Shown here: positions 18,320 to 26,670 of the stretch, one piece after another
How positions within the stretch are numbered: position 1 is the first letter of the stretch
Layout of the letters: the number at the start of each line of letters is the position of its first letter
Assembly: GCF_034424215.1 (NCBI RefSeq)
Contig: NZ_CP139960.1
Location: forward strand, 4,402,001-4,466,000
Direction of reading: 5' to 3'
Origin: Niabella yanshanensis
GTDB lineage: Bacteria; Bacteroidota; Bacteroidia; Chitinophagales; Chitinophagaceae
Length of the DNA: 64,000 nt
Translations under genes and position numbers: made by a program
Notes under the pieces: generated by a model
Database searches by the model: none
Seen by the model: only the letters and a program-made list of their open reading frames with translations
Told to the model about the DNA's origin: nothing

Positions 18320-19183
18320 TTGCTTCATAAGTCTACCATACAACATTTGAGGTTTGGGTTTTCGCTGTTCCTGATGCCGGTTTTTTGGTTTGCTTTGAGC
18401 CAGGCCCCGGTAATTAATTGGGTTAACGCCTGCCTGATCTTTATTATACTTCATTTATTGGTATATCCATCCAGTAATGGTTATAATTCGTATATGGATA
18501 AGGATACCGGTAGTATCGGGGGGATCGAAAAGCCGCTGCCGGTTCATAAGGAGTTGTTTTACGTAAGCATGGTGATGGATATTATTGCGTTGCTGCTCTC
18601 ATGTTTGCTGGGATGGGCTGTTTTAACAGGAGTTGGTGTGTATATCATTGCGTCAAGATTGTATAGCTACCGTGGTGTGCGGTTAAAACAATACCCTGTG
18701 ACAGGTTATCTTACGGTGATTATTTGCCAGGGAGCTTTGGTGTACTTTATTGTAAGCAACAGTGTGAGTGATGCATGCTTATGGAAAGAAGGTTGGTTGC
18801 CGGCTATGGTTACATCTCTCCTGATTGGAGGTACTTATCCTTTAACCCAGGTATATCAGCATCAGCAGGACCTGGAGGATGGAGTGATCACATTGAGCTA
18901 TAAGCTGGGAGTAAGAGGCACTTTTATCTTTTGCGGGTTGGTACTTTTTGTAGCATTATTATTGCTAACTCTTTATTTTATTAGGACAGGCCAGTGGGGC
19001 GCATTGCTGGCCTACGGAGTTGGGATGCTACCCGTTGGCTTTTATTTTACCAGCTGGTGCTTAAAAGTGAAAGAAAGCCCCGGTAATGCGAATTTCAAAA
19101 ACCTGATGAAGATGAATTATGTGGCTTCGGTTTGCAGCAGCATTGCTTTCATCAGTATTTTAATTATTAACAAGGCAGGATAA
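18320..19183 (+). CDS. UbiA-family prenyltransferase
   Basis: 287 residues from a TTG start, chosen because the family N-terminus (HLRFGFSLFLMPVFWFALS) begins right after it and no earlier ATG is in frame. The first diphosphate-Mg site, NGYNSYMDKD (NxxxxxxDxxxD-like), is clear, followed by eight or so membrane segments. A second conserved region is HQQDLEDGVITLSYKLG (D-x-x-D-like). UbiA enzymes attach an isoprenyl chain to an aromatic acceptor at the membrane. It heads a cluster with a type III polyketide synthase, a methyltransferase and an FAD enzyme, so the acceptor may be the polyketide-derived phenol. This role is inferred. Confidence 0.85.
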   Translation: MLHKSTIQHLRFGFSLFLMPVFWFALSQAPVINWVNACLIFIILHLLVYPSSNGYNSYMDKDTGSIGGIEKPLPVHKELFYVSMVMDIIALLLSCLLGWAVLTGVGVYIIASRLYSYRGVRLKQYPVTGYLTVIICQGALVYFIVSNSVSDACLWKEGWLPAMVTSLLIGGTYPLTQVYQHQQDLEDGVITLSYKLGVRGTFIFCGLVLFVALLLLTLYFIRTGQWGALLAYGVGMLPVGFYFTSWCLKVKESPGNANFKNLMKMNYVASVCSSIAFISILIINKAG

Positions 19184-19261
19184 CTACAGAAGTGATTGAG
19201 GTGTGTATGGCTAAGGTAAGGTAGAACTACCTACTCATCACTTATTATTTAGGAATTAAAC

Positions 19262-20356
19262 ATGAGTAAAATTACTTCTATTGCAACAGCAGTACCCACA
19301 TACGGGCAAAGCCAGATGCAGATATATAATGTGGTGCGTGCTATACATGCTGACACAGCGGAAGAAGAACGCGTGTTGCGGTTTATGTATAAATCTAGTG
19401 GAATAGAAACACGTTATGCCGCGGTTCCGGATTTCAACCTGGGGAATGGCCGTAGCGAAATCCTGCATTTCGAAGAGAACGGCGTGAATACAAGCGGGCT
19501 TGAAGAGCGCTTAAAAATATATGATAAAGCGGCGCTTGATCTTTCTATTGATGTAATCAGGAAATGCCTGCCGGAGGGGATGGAGCCTTCAGGTATTACG
19601 CATCTCATTACTGTTAGTTGTACGGGGATGCAGGCTCCCGGACTGGATCTTTCTATTGTGAAGGGGCTGAAGCTAAGAACTGACATTTACAGAACATCTG
19701 TGAATTTTATGGGCTGCTATGCAGCTATTCATGGTTTGAAGCATGCCCATTATATTGCAGAAAAGGAATCGGATGCCAAAGTGCTGGTGGTTTGCGTGGA
19801 GTTGTGCACCTTGCATTTTCAAAAAGATAAATCCATCGACAATATTACCAGCACAATTATATTTGGTGATGGTGCTGCCGCCGTATTGATAGAGAATTCA
19901 GCCGGTAAAAGACCCGGCTGGGAGTTGAAAAACTTTTACAGTGAGATCAACTTTGAGGGTATGGATGATATGGCCTGGAAGATTTCTGCGGACGGCTTCT
20001 TAATGACGCTTACCAGCAAAGTGCCTGAGATACTCGAAAAAAAGTGTAAAGGCATTATGGAGAATGCGCTGCAATATTATGGTATCCCATCTGAAAGGGT
20101 AGATAGCTGGTGCGTGCACCCGGGCGGTAAAAAAATACTGGAGGCAGTGGAGCGTGGATCTTCAGTTACCCGGGAACAGTTGCAGGAAAGTTATGCCGTG
20201 CTAAGGGAATACGGAAATATGAGCAGCCCTACCGTATTGTTTGTATTGGAAAAGATCTTAAGAAAGGCTGAGCAGGACGGCTCCGTTAAAAATATTGTAG
20301 GAATGGCCTTTGGACCGGGCCTTACATTAGAAACATTTCATTTAGCCCATGCCTGA
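19262..20356 (+). CDS. Type III polyketide synthase (chalcone/stilbene/alkylresorcinol synthase family)
   Basis: 364 residues. The Cys-His-Asn triad is intact: Cys152 in NFMGCYAAIHGLK, His286 in WCVHPGGKKIL and Asn319 in YGNMSSPTVLF. Other family motifs are CTGMQAPGLDL and GMAFGPGLTLE at the C-terminus. Such enzymes extend an acyl-CoA with malonyl units and cyclise it to resorcinols, pyrones or phloroglucinols, in the cytoplasm. The methyltransferase gene overlaps its end by 8 bp. Product type cannot be read from sequence; by analogy with srsABC clusters of Streptomyces, an alkylresorcinol-derived quinone is one option. Confidence 0.9.
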   Translation: MSKITSIATAVPTYGQSQMQIYNVVRAIHADTAEEERVLRFMYKSSGIETRYAAVPDFNLGNGRSEILHFEENGVNTSGLEERLKIYDKAALDLSIDVIRKCLPEGMEPSGITHLITVSCTGMQAPGLDLSIVKGLKLRTDIYRTSVNFMGCYAAIHGLKHAHYIAEKESDAKVLVVCVELCTLHFQKDKSIDNITSTIIFGDGAAAVLIENSAGKRPGWELKNFYSEINFEGMDDMAWKISADGFLMTLTSKVPEILEKKCKGIMENALQYYGIPSERVDSWCVHPGGKKILEAVERGSSVTREQLQESYAVLREYGNMSSPTVLFVLEKILRKAEQDGSVKNIVGMAFGPGLTLETFHLAHA

Positions 20357-21032
20357 TTTTTCTACAAGAAGTAGTGAAAAGGAATTGCTGGACGACCCAT
20401 CGATTCCTTTTGAAGATATCAGGCAAAATATGCGGGAGCTCAACATCATTAATACCTTGTTGGGTGGGCATGCTATTACTAAAAGAGGGTTTAGAAAAAT
20501 ATTGGGCACCCGAAGGGAAATCAGCATTTGTGAAATAGGTTGTGGCGGTGGCGACAATTTATTTGTGATTCATCAGTGGTGTTCAAGAGCAGGGGTTAAA
20601 GCAAAGCTTACCGGTGTTGACATTAATGCACATTGTGTTGAATTTGCCAAAGATCGATATGGTCCTCTTGGGATTGAATTTATTTGCAGCGATTACAAAA
20701 CCAGCGCTGTAGCCCCCGATATAATATTCAGCTCGTTATTCTGTCACCACTTTACCAATGGTGAGCTGGTATTGATGCTGCAATGGATGCAACAACATTG
20801 TAAGGTGGGTTTCTTTATTAATGATCTTCATCGCCATCCCCTGGCCTGGTGGAGTATCAAAGGACTGACAAAAACTTTTTCACGTTCCTACCTGGTTAAA
20901 AATGATGCGCCATTATCCGTTAGGAGAGCTTTTAAAAAAAAGGAGTGGCAACAGTTATTACAAAAGACCGGGATAGAAGCAGATATTAATTGGCAATGGG
21001 CTTTCAGGCATTTAATCCTGTATAAAAAATGA
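20349..21032 (+). CDS. Class I SAM-dependent methyltransferase
   Basis: 227 residues. SAM-binding motif I is ICEIGCGGGDNLFVIHQW, motif II is LTGVDINAHCVEFAKDRY, and an acidic/hydrophobic motif follows at FSSLFCHHFTNGELV. It overlaps the polyketide synthase gene by 8 bp and the next gene by 4 bp, so it belongs to the same operon and probably methylates the polyketide (O- or C-methylation). Substrate is inferred from context only. Confidence 0.85.
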   Translation: MPDFSTRSSEKELLDDPSIPFEDIRQNMRELNIINTLLGGHAITKRGFRKILGTRREISICEIGCGGGDNLFVIHQWCSRAGVKAKLTGVDINAHCVEFAKDRYGPLGIEFICSDYKTSAVAPDIIFSSLFCHHFTNGELVLMLQWMQQHCKVGFFINDLHRHPLAWWSIKGLTKTFSRSYLVKNDAPLSVRRAFKKKEWQQLLQKTGIEADINWQWAFRHLILYKK

Positions 21033-22162
21033 ACGTCTATGACTACGATATAGGAATTGTAGGAGGTGGTTTAGCCGGGTTGACAGCTGCTATCCAGCTA
21101 CGAAAAAAGGGGTACACCGTTTCGTTGTGGGAGAAGAATAAATATCCTTTTCACCGGGTTTGCGGAGAATATATCAGTAAGGAAAGCTGGGATTATTTGC
21201 AGCGATGTGGAATTGATTTGCCGGCCTTACAATTACCGGAGATCAACAAGCTGGAGCTGAGTTCCCATGGTGGTTCTGTGTTAAAAGCGAAACTAGACCT
21301 GGGTGGTTTTGGCATCAGCCGGTATTGGCTGGACTATTTATTATACGAGGAGGCAAAAAGACAAGGAGTAGCTGTATTTGAAGGCGCTAAGGTCGAGCAG
21401 TTGTTCTACAGGAATGGCAGCTTTGAAATACTTGCGGGCAGTAACTCCGTTAAAGTGAAACTGGCCCTGGGAAGTTTTGGAAAGAGAAGCAATATAGATG
21501 TGAAGTGGCAGCGCAAATTTGTTGCTCAGAAGCCTGATTCGCTCAATAATTATATTGGCGTCAAGTATCATATAAAAACGGATCTTCCCAATGACACTAT
21601 TGCACTTCATAATTTCAAGGGTGGATATTGTGGTGTATCTAAAGTAGAAGCAGATCTATATTGTCTTTGTTATCTTACTACTGCATCTAATTTACAGGCA
21701 GCGGGAGGTATCAGAGAAATGGAGGAGCGTGTTTTGTTTCGTAATTCTTATCTGCGGAAAATATTTGAGCAAAGTAAGTTTATTTTTACGGCACCGGTTA
21801 CCATTTCACAGGTGTCTTTTAACCGGAAGGAGCTGATATATGATCAGGTGCCGCTTGCAGGCGATGCATGCGGTATGATCACACCTTTATGTGGGAATGG
21901 TATGAGCATGGCCATGCATAGCGGGAAAATTTTTACCAACCTGGCAGACGACTTCCTGCAACAACGAATTTCCCTGGAGGGTATGTTGGGGCGATACGCA
22001 AAAGCATGGGACCTTCAATTTTCGGGCCGGCTGCAAATTGGCCGCATGGTCCAGGCTAATTTTGGCAAAGAGTGGCAGACCCATTTATTTATCAGTGCTC
22101 TTAAATATTTGCCGGGACTAACCAATCGTATTATCAAGGCCACCCATGGACAGCCTTTTTAG
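21029..22162 (+). CDS. FAD-dependent oxidoreductase (geranylgeranyl-reductase/monooxygenase-like)
   Basis: 377 residues. The FAD dinucleotide motif IGIVGGGLAGLTAAIQLRKK is at the N-terminus. It is followed by the PFHRVCGEYISKE segment seen in the geranylgeranyl-reductase-like group and a second FAD motif VPLAGDACGMITPLCGNGMS. These proteins hydroxylate aromatic rings or reduce isoprenoid double bonds. Last gene of the UbiA-PKS-methyltransferase cluster, overlapping the preceding gene by 4 bp. Ring hydroxylation to a quinol, or prenyl saturation, are both compatible. Confidence 0.84.
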   Translation: MNVYDYDIGIVGGGLAGLTAAIQLRKKGYTVSLWEKNKYPFHRVCGEYISKESWDYLQRCGIDLPALQLPEINKLELSSHGGSVLKAKLDLGGFGISRYWLDYLLYEEAKRQGVAVFEGAKVEQLFYRNGSFEILAGSNSVKVKLALGSFGKRSNIDVKWQRKFVAQKPDSLNNYIGVKYHIKTDLPNDTIALHNFKGGYCGVSKVEADLYCLCYLTTASNLQAAGGIREMEERVLFRNSYLRKIFEQSKFIFTAPVTISQVSFNRKELIYDQVPLAGDACGMITPLCGNGMSMAMHSGKIFTNLADDFLQQRISLEGMLGRYAKAWDLQFSGRLQIGRMVQANFGKEWQTHLFISALKYLPGLTNRIIKATHGQPF

Positions 22163-22163
22163 A

Positions 22164-22186
22164 GGCATGGGGCATGGGGCATGGGG
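22164..22186. repeat. 7-nt tandem repeat, three perfect copies
   Basis: Three consecutive copies of GGCATGG followed by GG, directly after the stop of the FAD oxidoreductase gene. Confidence 0.85.
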
Positions 22187-22246
22187 TTTATTTTACAGTT
22201 AGCATCAGCAGTATTGCATTTAACTGTGCGCGAAGCCTATAACAAT

Positions 22247-22295
22247 ACTATTCACTATTTTCCGGATCACTCATTATTCGTTACTCATCACTAAT
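22247..22295. repeat. 7-nt-periodic degenerate repeat
   Basis: Successive heptamers ACTATTC, ACTATTT, TCCGGAT, CACTCAT, TATTCGT, TACTCAT, CACTAAT. The last unit runs into the stop of the CoA-binding gene. On the reverse strand the words resemble the TGAATAG-type units at 24475 and 34673. Confidence 0.6.
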
Positions 22296-22656
22296 ATTGC
22301 CCTGTACTCAACATTACCAGTGTACAGGCCTCTATGGTTTGCACGCCCTGTTGTTCTGCCTTATGTGCCAGTGTATAGTTTTCCGCTCCCGGATTAAAGA
22401 TGATTCTTTTAGGTTTAAGTGACAATATATAATCCTCGTATTCTTTTTGATTCTGTTCATTCATATACATGGTAACCGTGTCAATACCTTCTTCGTCAGG
22501 TTTTGATTTATGGATAACGACATCGCCTACCTGTCCTTCACGGCGACCAATGGCCACCACCTCATGACCATTGGCTCTTAATCTTCTTAAGGCTATATTG
22601 CCATAGCGTGAAGTGTTTTCCGATGCTCCCAGAACCAATGTTTTTTTATTTGCCAT
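22291..22656 (-). CDS. CoA-binding domain protein (YccU-like)
   Basis: 121 residues. A single Rossmann-like CoA_binding_2 domain with LVLGASENTSRYGNIALRRL at the N-terminus and PKRIIFNPGAENYTLAHKAE near the end. These small cytoplasmic proteins resemble the CoA-binding domain of succinyl-CoA synthetase; their function is unknown. The length is typical. It stands alone between the polyketide cluster and the pyruvate dehydrogenase E2 gene. Confidence 0.85.
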   Translation of the reverse strand: MANKKTLVLGASENTSRYGNIALRRLRANGHEVVAIGRREGQVGDVVIHKSKPDEEGIDTVTMYMNEQNQKEYEDYILSLKPKRIIFNPGAENYTLAHKAEQQGVQTIEACTLVMLSTGQY

Positions 22657-22731
22657 ATAGTGATATTAATGGTTGAATACTGTTCTTGTGGTTGTTGTTA
22701 CAATATTAATGCCATTAGGCGTTACTTATCT

Positions 22732-22768
22732 AAAACAAAAAAGCCACAATGTAGTAACACTGTGGCTT
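22732..22768 (-). terminator. Rho-independent terminator after the E2 gene
   Basis: Stem AAGCCACA (22741-22748) pairs with TGTGGCTT (22761-22768) around a 12-nt loop. On the minus strand it is followed by TTTTTTGTTTT-like sequence (22732-22740). Confidence 0.8.
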
Positions 22769-22788
22769 ATATAAAGTTTCAGGTCCTG

Positions 22789-24450
22789 TTAAACCAGCAT
22801 ACGCAGTGGTTCTTCCAGGAAGCTTTTTAGTGTTTGCAGGAAAGCGGCTCCCACTGCACCATCGGCTACGCGGTGATCGCAGGTAAGGGTTACTTTCATG
22901 ATATTTCCAACAGTGATCTGTCCGTCCCTAACCACAGGCACCTGGTTGATAGCACCTACAGCAAGAATGCAGGAAGCAGGTGGGTTGATGATTGCCGTGA
23001 ATTCCTCAATGCCAAACATACCCAGGTTGGAAATGGTAAAGGTGTTTCCTTCCCACTCTGCAGGCGCCAGCTTCTTTGACTTGGCACGTCCTGCAAGATC
23101 TTTAACCTCGCCGGCAATCTGCGACAAAGATTTTGTATCTGCAAAGCGAACTACAGGAACCAGCAGTCCCTGGTCAACTGCAACCGCCACACCGATGTCT
23201 ACATGGTGATTAACGCGGATGGTATCACCCTGCCAGCTGCTGTTGATATCCGGGTGCTGTTTCAAAGCAAGCGCTGCTGCCTTAATTACCAGGTCGTTAA
23301 ACGATATTTTATTAGGAGACACTTCGTTGATCTGTGCACGGCTGGCAACTGCTTTGTCCATGTTAATTTCCATGGTCAGGTAGATTTCCGGGGCCGAGAA
23401 TTTCACTTCAGAAAGGCGTCTTGCGATTGTTTTTCTCATTTGAGAAACAGGAACATCTTCAAAAGAAACCTGTCCTGTAACTGCAGAGCCGGTTGCGGCC
23501 GGGGCAGTCGTTGTCTCATTGCCACTTGTAGCCGGTTTTGAAGCTGATGGCTTATAATTATCGATATCTGATTTAGTAATTCTTCCGCCGTCTCCGGAAC
23601 CCTGTACGCTACCCAGGTCGATGCCTTTTTCGGCAGCCAGTTTTTTAGCCAACGGGGAAGCTTTGATACGGCCATTTTCGCCGGTCGTTACTGCAGGTGC
23701 TGATGATGACGCAGGAGCAGCCTCTTTTGTTTCAGGAGCAGTTTCTTCTTTTGCTTCAGCTGTAGGAGTTGGAGCTGCGCCGCCACCTTTTACAGCAGCA
23801 ACGATCTCATCTACATTAACTTTTCCTTCTTCACCAATAATGCAAAGCAGGTCATTCACCTGTATTTTATCGCCGGCTTTTGCTCCCTGGTATAATAATT
23901 TACCGTTTTTATAGCTTTCCAGCTCCATAGTGGCTTTATCAGTCTCTATTTCGGCCAGCAAATCACCTTTTTTTACATCATCGCCAATATTTTTGGCCCA
24001 GCTGGCAATAACGCCTTCTGTCATGGTATCGCTCAGGCGAGGCATTAATACTACCTCTTCGAGTTTGGATACATCTATCGTTGAACCAGAAGGAGCAGTG
24101 GCTGCTTTTTCTTCAGTTTTAGCTGCTTCTTTAGCAGGTTCTTCTTTTTTCTCTTCTTTAACTTCAGCGCTTCCACCCAATTTCCCGTTCACTAGTCCTG
24201 ATATATCTTCACCTGCATCACCCACAATTACCATCAGATCATCCACCTGCAGCTTGCCACCTGTATCTGCACCCAGGTACAAAATAGTTCCATCTTTATA
24301 GCTTTCTAACTCCATTGTGGCTTTATCGGTCTCAATTTCAGCCAGCAAATCGCCTTTTTTTACACTATCGCCTACTTTTTTATGCCAGGCAGCAATCACC
24401 CCTTCAGTCATTGTATCACTCAAACGGGGCATTAAAATTTTATCAGCCAT
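22789..24450 (-). CDS. Dihydrolipoamide acetyltransferase, pyruvate dehydrogenase E2
   Basis: 553 residues. Two tandem lipoyl domains, each with the lipoylated Lys in EIETDKATMELESY (Lys43 in the first, near 174 in the second), are joined by Ala/Pro/Glu-rich linkers. A peripheral-subunit-binding domain (SPLAKKLAAEKGIDLGSVQG) and the catalytic acyltransferase core ending in the active-site region TCDHRVADGAVGAAF follow. It transfers the acetyl group to CoA in the pyruvate dehydrogenase complex. Two lipoyl domains favour pyruvate over 2-oxoglutarate dehydrogenase. E1 and E3 genes are not adjacent. Confidence 0.9.
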   Translation of the reverse strand: MADKILMPRLSDTMTEGVIAAWHKKVGDSVKKGDLLAEIETDKATMELESYKDGTILYLGADTGGKLQVDDLMVIVGDAGEDISGLVNGKLGGSAEVKEEKKEEPAKEAAKTEEKAATAPSGSTIDVSKLEEVVLMPRLSDTMTEGVIASWAKNIGDDVKKGDLLAEIETDKATMELESYKNGKLLYQGAKAGDKIQVNDLLCIIGEEGKVNVDEIVAAVKGGGAAPTPTAEAKEETAPETKEAAPASSSAPAVTTGENGRIKASPLAKKLAAEKGIDLGSVQGSGDGGRITKSDIDNYKPSASKPATSGNETTTAPAATGSAVTGQVSFEDVPVSQMRKTIARRLSEVKFSAPEIYLTMEINMDKAVASRAQINEVSPNKISFNDLVIKAAALALKQHPDINSSWQGDTIRVNHHVDIGVAVAVDQGLLVPVVRFADTKSLSQIAGEVKDLAGRAKSKKLAPAEWEGNTFTISNLGMFGIEEFTAIINPPASCILAVGAINQVPVVRDGQITVGNIMKVTLTCDHRVADGAVGAAFLQTLKSFLEEPLRMLV

Positions 24451-24474
24451 GTATATAAAATATTTCGCCCGAAA

Positions 24475-24509
24475 TTAGTGAATTATAGTGAATGGGCAAT
24501 AGTGAAATG
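24475..24509. repeat. 7-nt-periodic degenerate repeat
   Basis: Successive heptamers TTAGTGA, ATTATAG, TGAATGG, GCAATAG, TGAAATG just upstream of the E2 gene. The words match those of the repeat at 34673. Confidence 0.6.
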
Positions 24510-24550
24510 TCTGCAGCCGCAGATTCCATCATTTATTAATATAATAGTAA

Positions 24551-24595
24551 AAAAACACAGTATGACGGCAAAAAATTACCGTAATGCTGTGTTTT
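24551..24595 (-). terminator. Terminator after dnaX
   Basis: A 17-bp stem with two imperfect positions: AAAACACAGTATGACGG pairs with CCGTAATGCTGTGTTTT around an A/T-rich loop. The minus-strand side continues into TTTTACTATTAT. It sits between the dnaX stop and the E2 gene. Confidence 0.75.
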
Positions 24596-24654
24596 CTGTT
24601 GGCATTTTATGCCTTCGATATCAAGAATATTTGGAATGCTCCGGGCTGCGAACC

Positions 24655-26457
24655 TTAACGCCCCAGTTCCAGTTTCAGTTTCTCCTTTAATTGTTGTACC
24701 AGAGGATATTTCGCGATCATTTTCTGGTATTGTTCTACTACAGATAGGGGCCGCTCTATTACTTCCTGTTGTACCGGCTGCCGGTTGGCATCAATGAGGT
24801 TGAAGAGCTGCAGTTGAGTATTCTGCAATTCTGTCTTTAAAAATTCAGCCGCTTCGTTTTTAGTGATCTCTACAAACCGGTTTTCCAGTGGATTGGAAGT
24901 GTACACATTAAAAGAATTAGCATCCAGGATCTCAACAGTAGCCAATGAAAAGCTCTGGGCTGCCGGGTTGCGGTTATCTCTTAACAGTTGTGTGAATTTC
25001 TGCCAGGCCTCTATCAGAGTAGCTTCCTGCAGCGGCTGATCTTCTTTTTCAGGGGCTATTTCCTTGAATTGCTGCCGGAGCTTCTCCAGGCTGCTCAATT
25101 TTTTCCCGGCTGTTGGAGTAGGCGTTGAGCCATGATTAGCTCGGGGTTGCTGATCGATTGTGACTGTTTTCATCGCCGGTTGCTGCGGTATCATAACCGG
25201 TTCATCGGCAATGGTTAGTTTAGCCGCGGGAGGGACTACCTGCTGCGATTTAGCGGGTCTTTCCCTTAATAATACCGGCTGAATTTGTTTGAATGCTAAC
25301 GCTCCTTTTGACTCAATCAGTTTTTTTTTTGACACCGAATTTTCATCCAGTGAGAGCTGCATGGCCTGTTGCAGGTAGCAGAGCTTAATTAAGGTGAGCT
25401 CCACATGCAATCTCTTATTACGGGCCGAACGATAATTGATCTCCGACTCGTTTAAAATATTCAAAGCACTAATTAACAGCGCTGTAGGAATTTGTTGAGC
25501 AGTAGTAAGATATCTTTCTCTGAAACTCTCCACAGTATCCAGTAGCGCCACTACTTTTTCGTCCTTGCTTACCAGCAGGTTGCGAATAAAAGCCGCCATC
25601 CCGTTCAATACCAGGTCACCCTCAAAACCTTTGCGGTTAATATCATCAAATAAAAGCATGGCGCTGGCCAGGTCCTGCTGCTGCATATAGTCCATTAACC
25701 GGAAATAATAGTCCTCGTCCAGTATGTTCAGGTGCTCCAGCGTGCTGTTATAGCTTACTTCGCCGTTGCTGAAGCTCACTATTTTATCCATTATACTCAA
25801 CGCATCGCGCATACAGCCTTCGCTTTTCTGGGCTATGAGCTGTAAAGACGCTTTATCAGCTTTTACCTGCTCCTTGCCACAAATGCTTTCCAAATGTTCT
25901 ACCGTGTCATTAGTGGTGATGCGTTTGAAATCGAATATTTGACAGCGGCTTAATATAGTGGGAAGAATTTTATGTTTTTCGGTGGTAGCCAATATGAAAA
26001 TGGCATAGGAGGGTGGTTCTTCCAGTGTTTTAAGGAATGCATTAAAGGCCGCCGAACTTAGCATGTGTACCTCATCTATGATATACACTTTATATTTGCC
26101 GGCCTGGGGCGCAAAACGTACCTGGTCTACCAATGTACGGATATCATCTACCGAGTTGTTGCTGGCCGCATCCAGTTCATGAATATTCAGTGAGCTGCCA
26201 TGATTAAACGATACGCAGGAAGTGCACTCATTACAGGCTTCCCCATCGGGAGTCGCATTTTCGCAGTTGATGGTTTTGGCCAGGATACGGGCACAGGTAG
26301 TTTTACCTACTCCCCTGGGACCACAAAACAGGAAAGCATGCGCCAGCTGGTTTTGCTTGATCGCATTCTTTAATGTGGTGGTGATATGCCCCTGACCTAC
26401 AACGGTATCAAAATTCTGGGGCCTGTACTTGCGTGCTGAAACTATAAATTTATCCAT
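24655..26457 (-). CDS. dnaX: DNA polymerase III subunits gamma/tau
   Basis: 600 residues from ATG 26457 (MDKFIVSARKYRPQNFDTVV); a start at 26475 is open but lies inside the promoter box. Clamp-loader ATPase features are FCGPRGVGKTTCARIL, the zinc-binding cysteines in NCENATPDGEACNECTSC, Walker B VYIIDEVHMLS and the sensor region LATTEKHKILPTILSRC. The C-terminal third is variable and resembles a tau extension. It organises the replicase and loads the sliding clamp. Confidence 0.93.
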   Translation of the reverse strand: MDKFIVSARKYRPQNFDTVVGQGHITTTLKNAIKQNQLAHAFLFCGPRGVGKTTCARILAKTINCENATPDGEACNECTSCVSFNHGSSLNIHELDAASNNSVDDIRTLVDQVRFAPQAGKYKVYIIDEVHMLSSAAFNAFLKTLEEPPSYAIFILATTEKHKILPTILSRCQIFDFKRITTNDTVEHLESICGKEQVKADKASLQLIAQKSEGCMRDALSIMDKIVSFSNGEVSYNSTLEHLNILDEDYYFRLMDYMQQQDLASAMLLFDDINRKGFEGDLVLNGMAAFIRNLLVSKDEKVVALLDTVESFRERYLTTAQQIPTALLISALNILNESEINYRSARNKRLHVELTLIKLCYLQQAMQLSLDENSVSKKKLIESKGALAFKQIQPVLLRERPAKSQQVVPPAAKLTIADEPVMIPQQPAMKTVTIDQQPRANHGSTPTPTAGKKLSSLEKLRQQFKEIAPEKEDQPLQEATLIEAWQKFTQLLRDNRNPAAQSFSLATVEILDANSFNVYTSNPLENRFVEITKNEAAEFLKTELQNTQLQLFNLIDANRQPVQQEVIERPLSVVEQYQKMIAKYPLVQQLKEKLKLELGR

Positions 26458-26472
26458 GATTACTCCTCGTGA

Positions 26473-26480
26473 CAAAAGTA
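26473..26480 (-). promoter_or_regulatory. -7 promoter box of dnaX
   Basis: The minus strand reads TACTTTTG, an exact TAnnTTTG match, 15 nt before the ATG at 26457. It rules against the upstream start at 26475. Confidence 0.45.
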
Positions 26481-26595
26481 ACGTATTGCAGCCTGATTTG
26501 TTGGGCGAGGAGACTGTTGTGGAAAAAATGGATCAAGAGCCTGCCGCGTGCTTGCTATGCACAGTTGAAGCGGGGAATAAGGCGGCGTATTTTTA

Positions 26596-26636
26596 AAAAG
26601 GTTCGCCCAACCCAATAGTTGTCAGGCGAACCTTTT
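26596..26636 (-). terminator. Terminator after susD
   Basis: A perfect 12-bp stem: AAAAGGTTCGCC (26596-26607) pairs with GGCGAACCTTTT (26625-26636), with a 17-nt loop. On the minus strand the sequence continues TTAAAAATA. It lies 35 nt after the susD stop. Confidence 0.82.
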
Positions 26637-26670
26637 AAATAAGTGTTATGTTATCAAAACCCGGATTAGG

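Noticed and set aside
23621-24301. Long Ser/Ala-rich plus-strand frames opposite the E2 gene
   Set aside because: Mirror of the repeated lipoyl domains and Ala/Pro linkers on the real coding strand.
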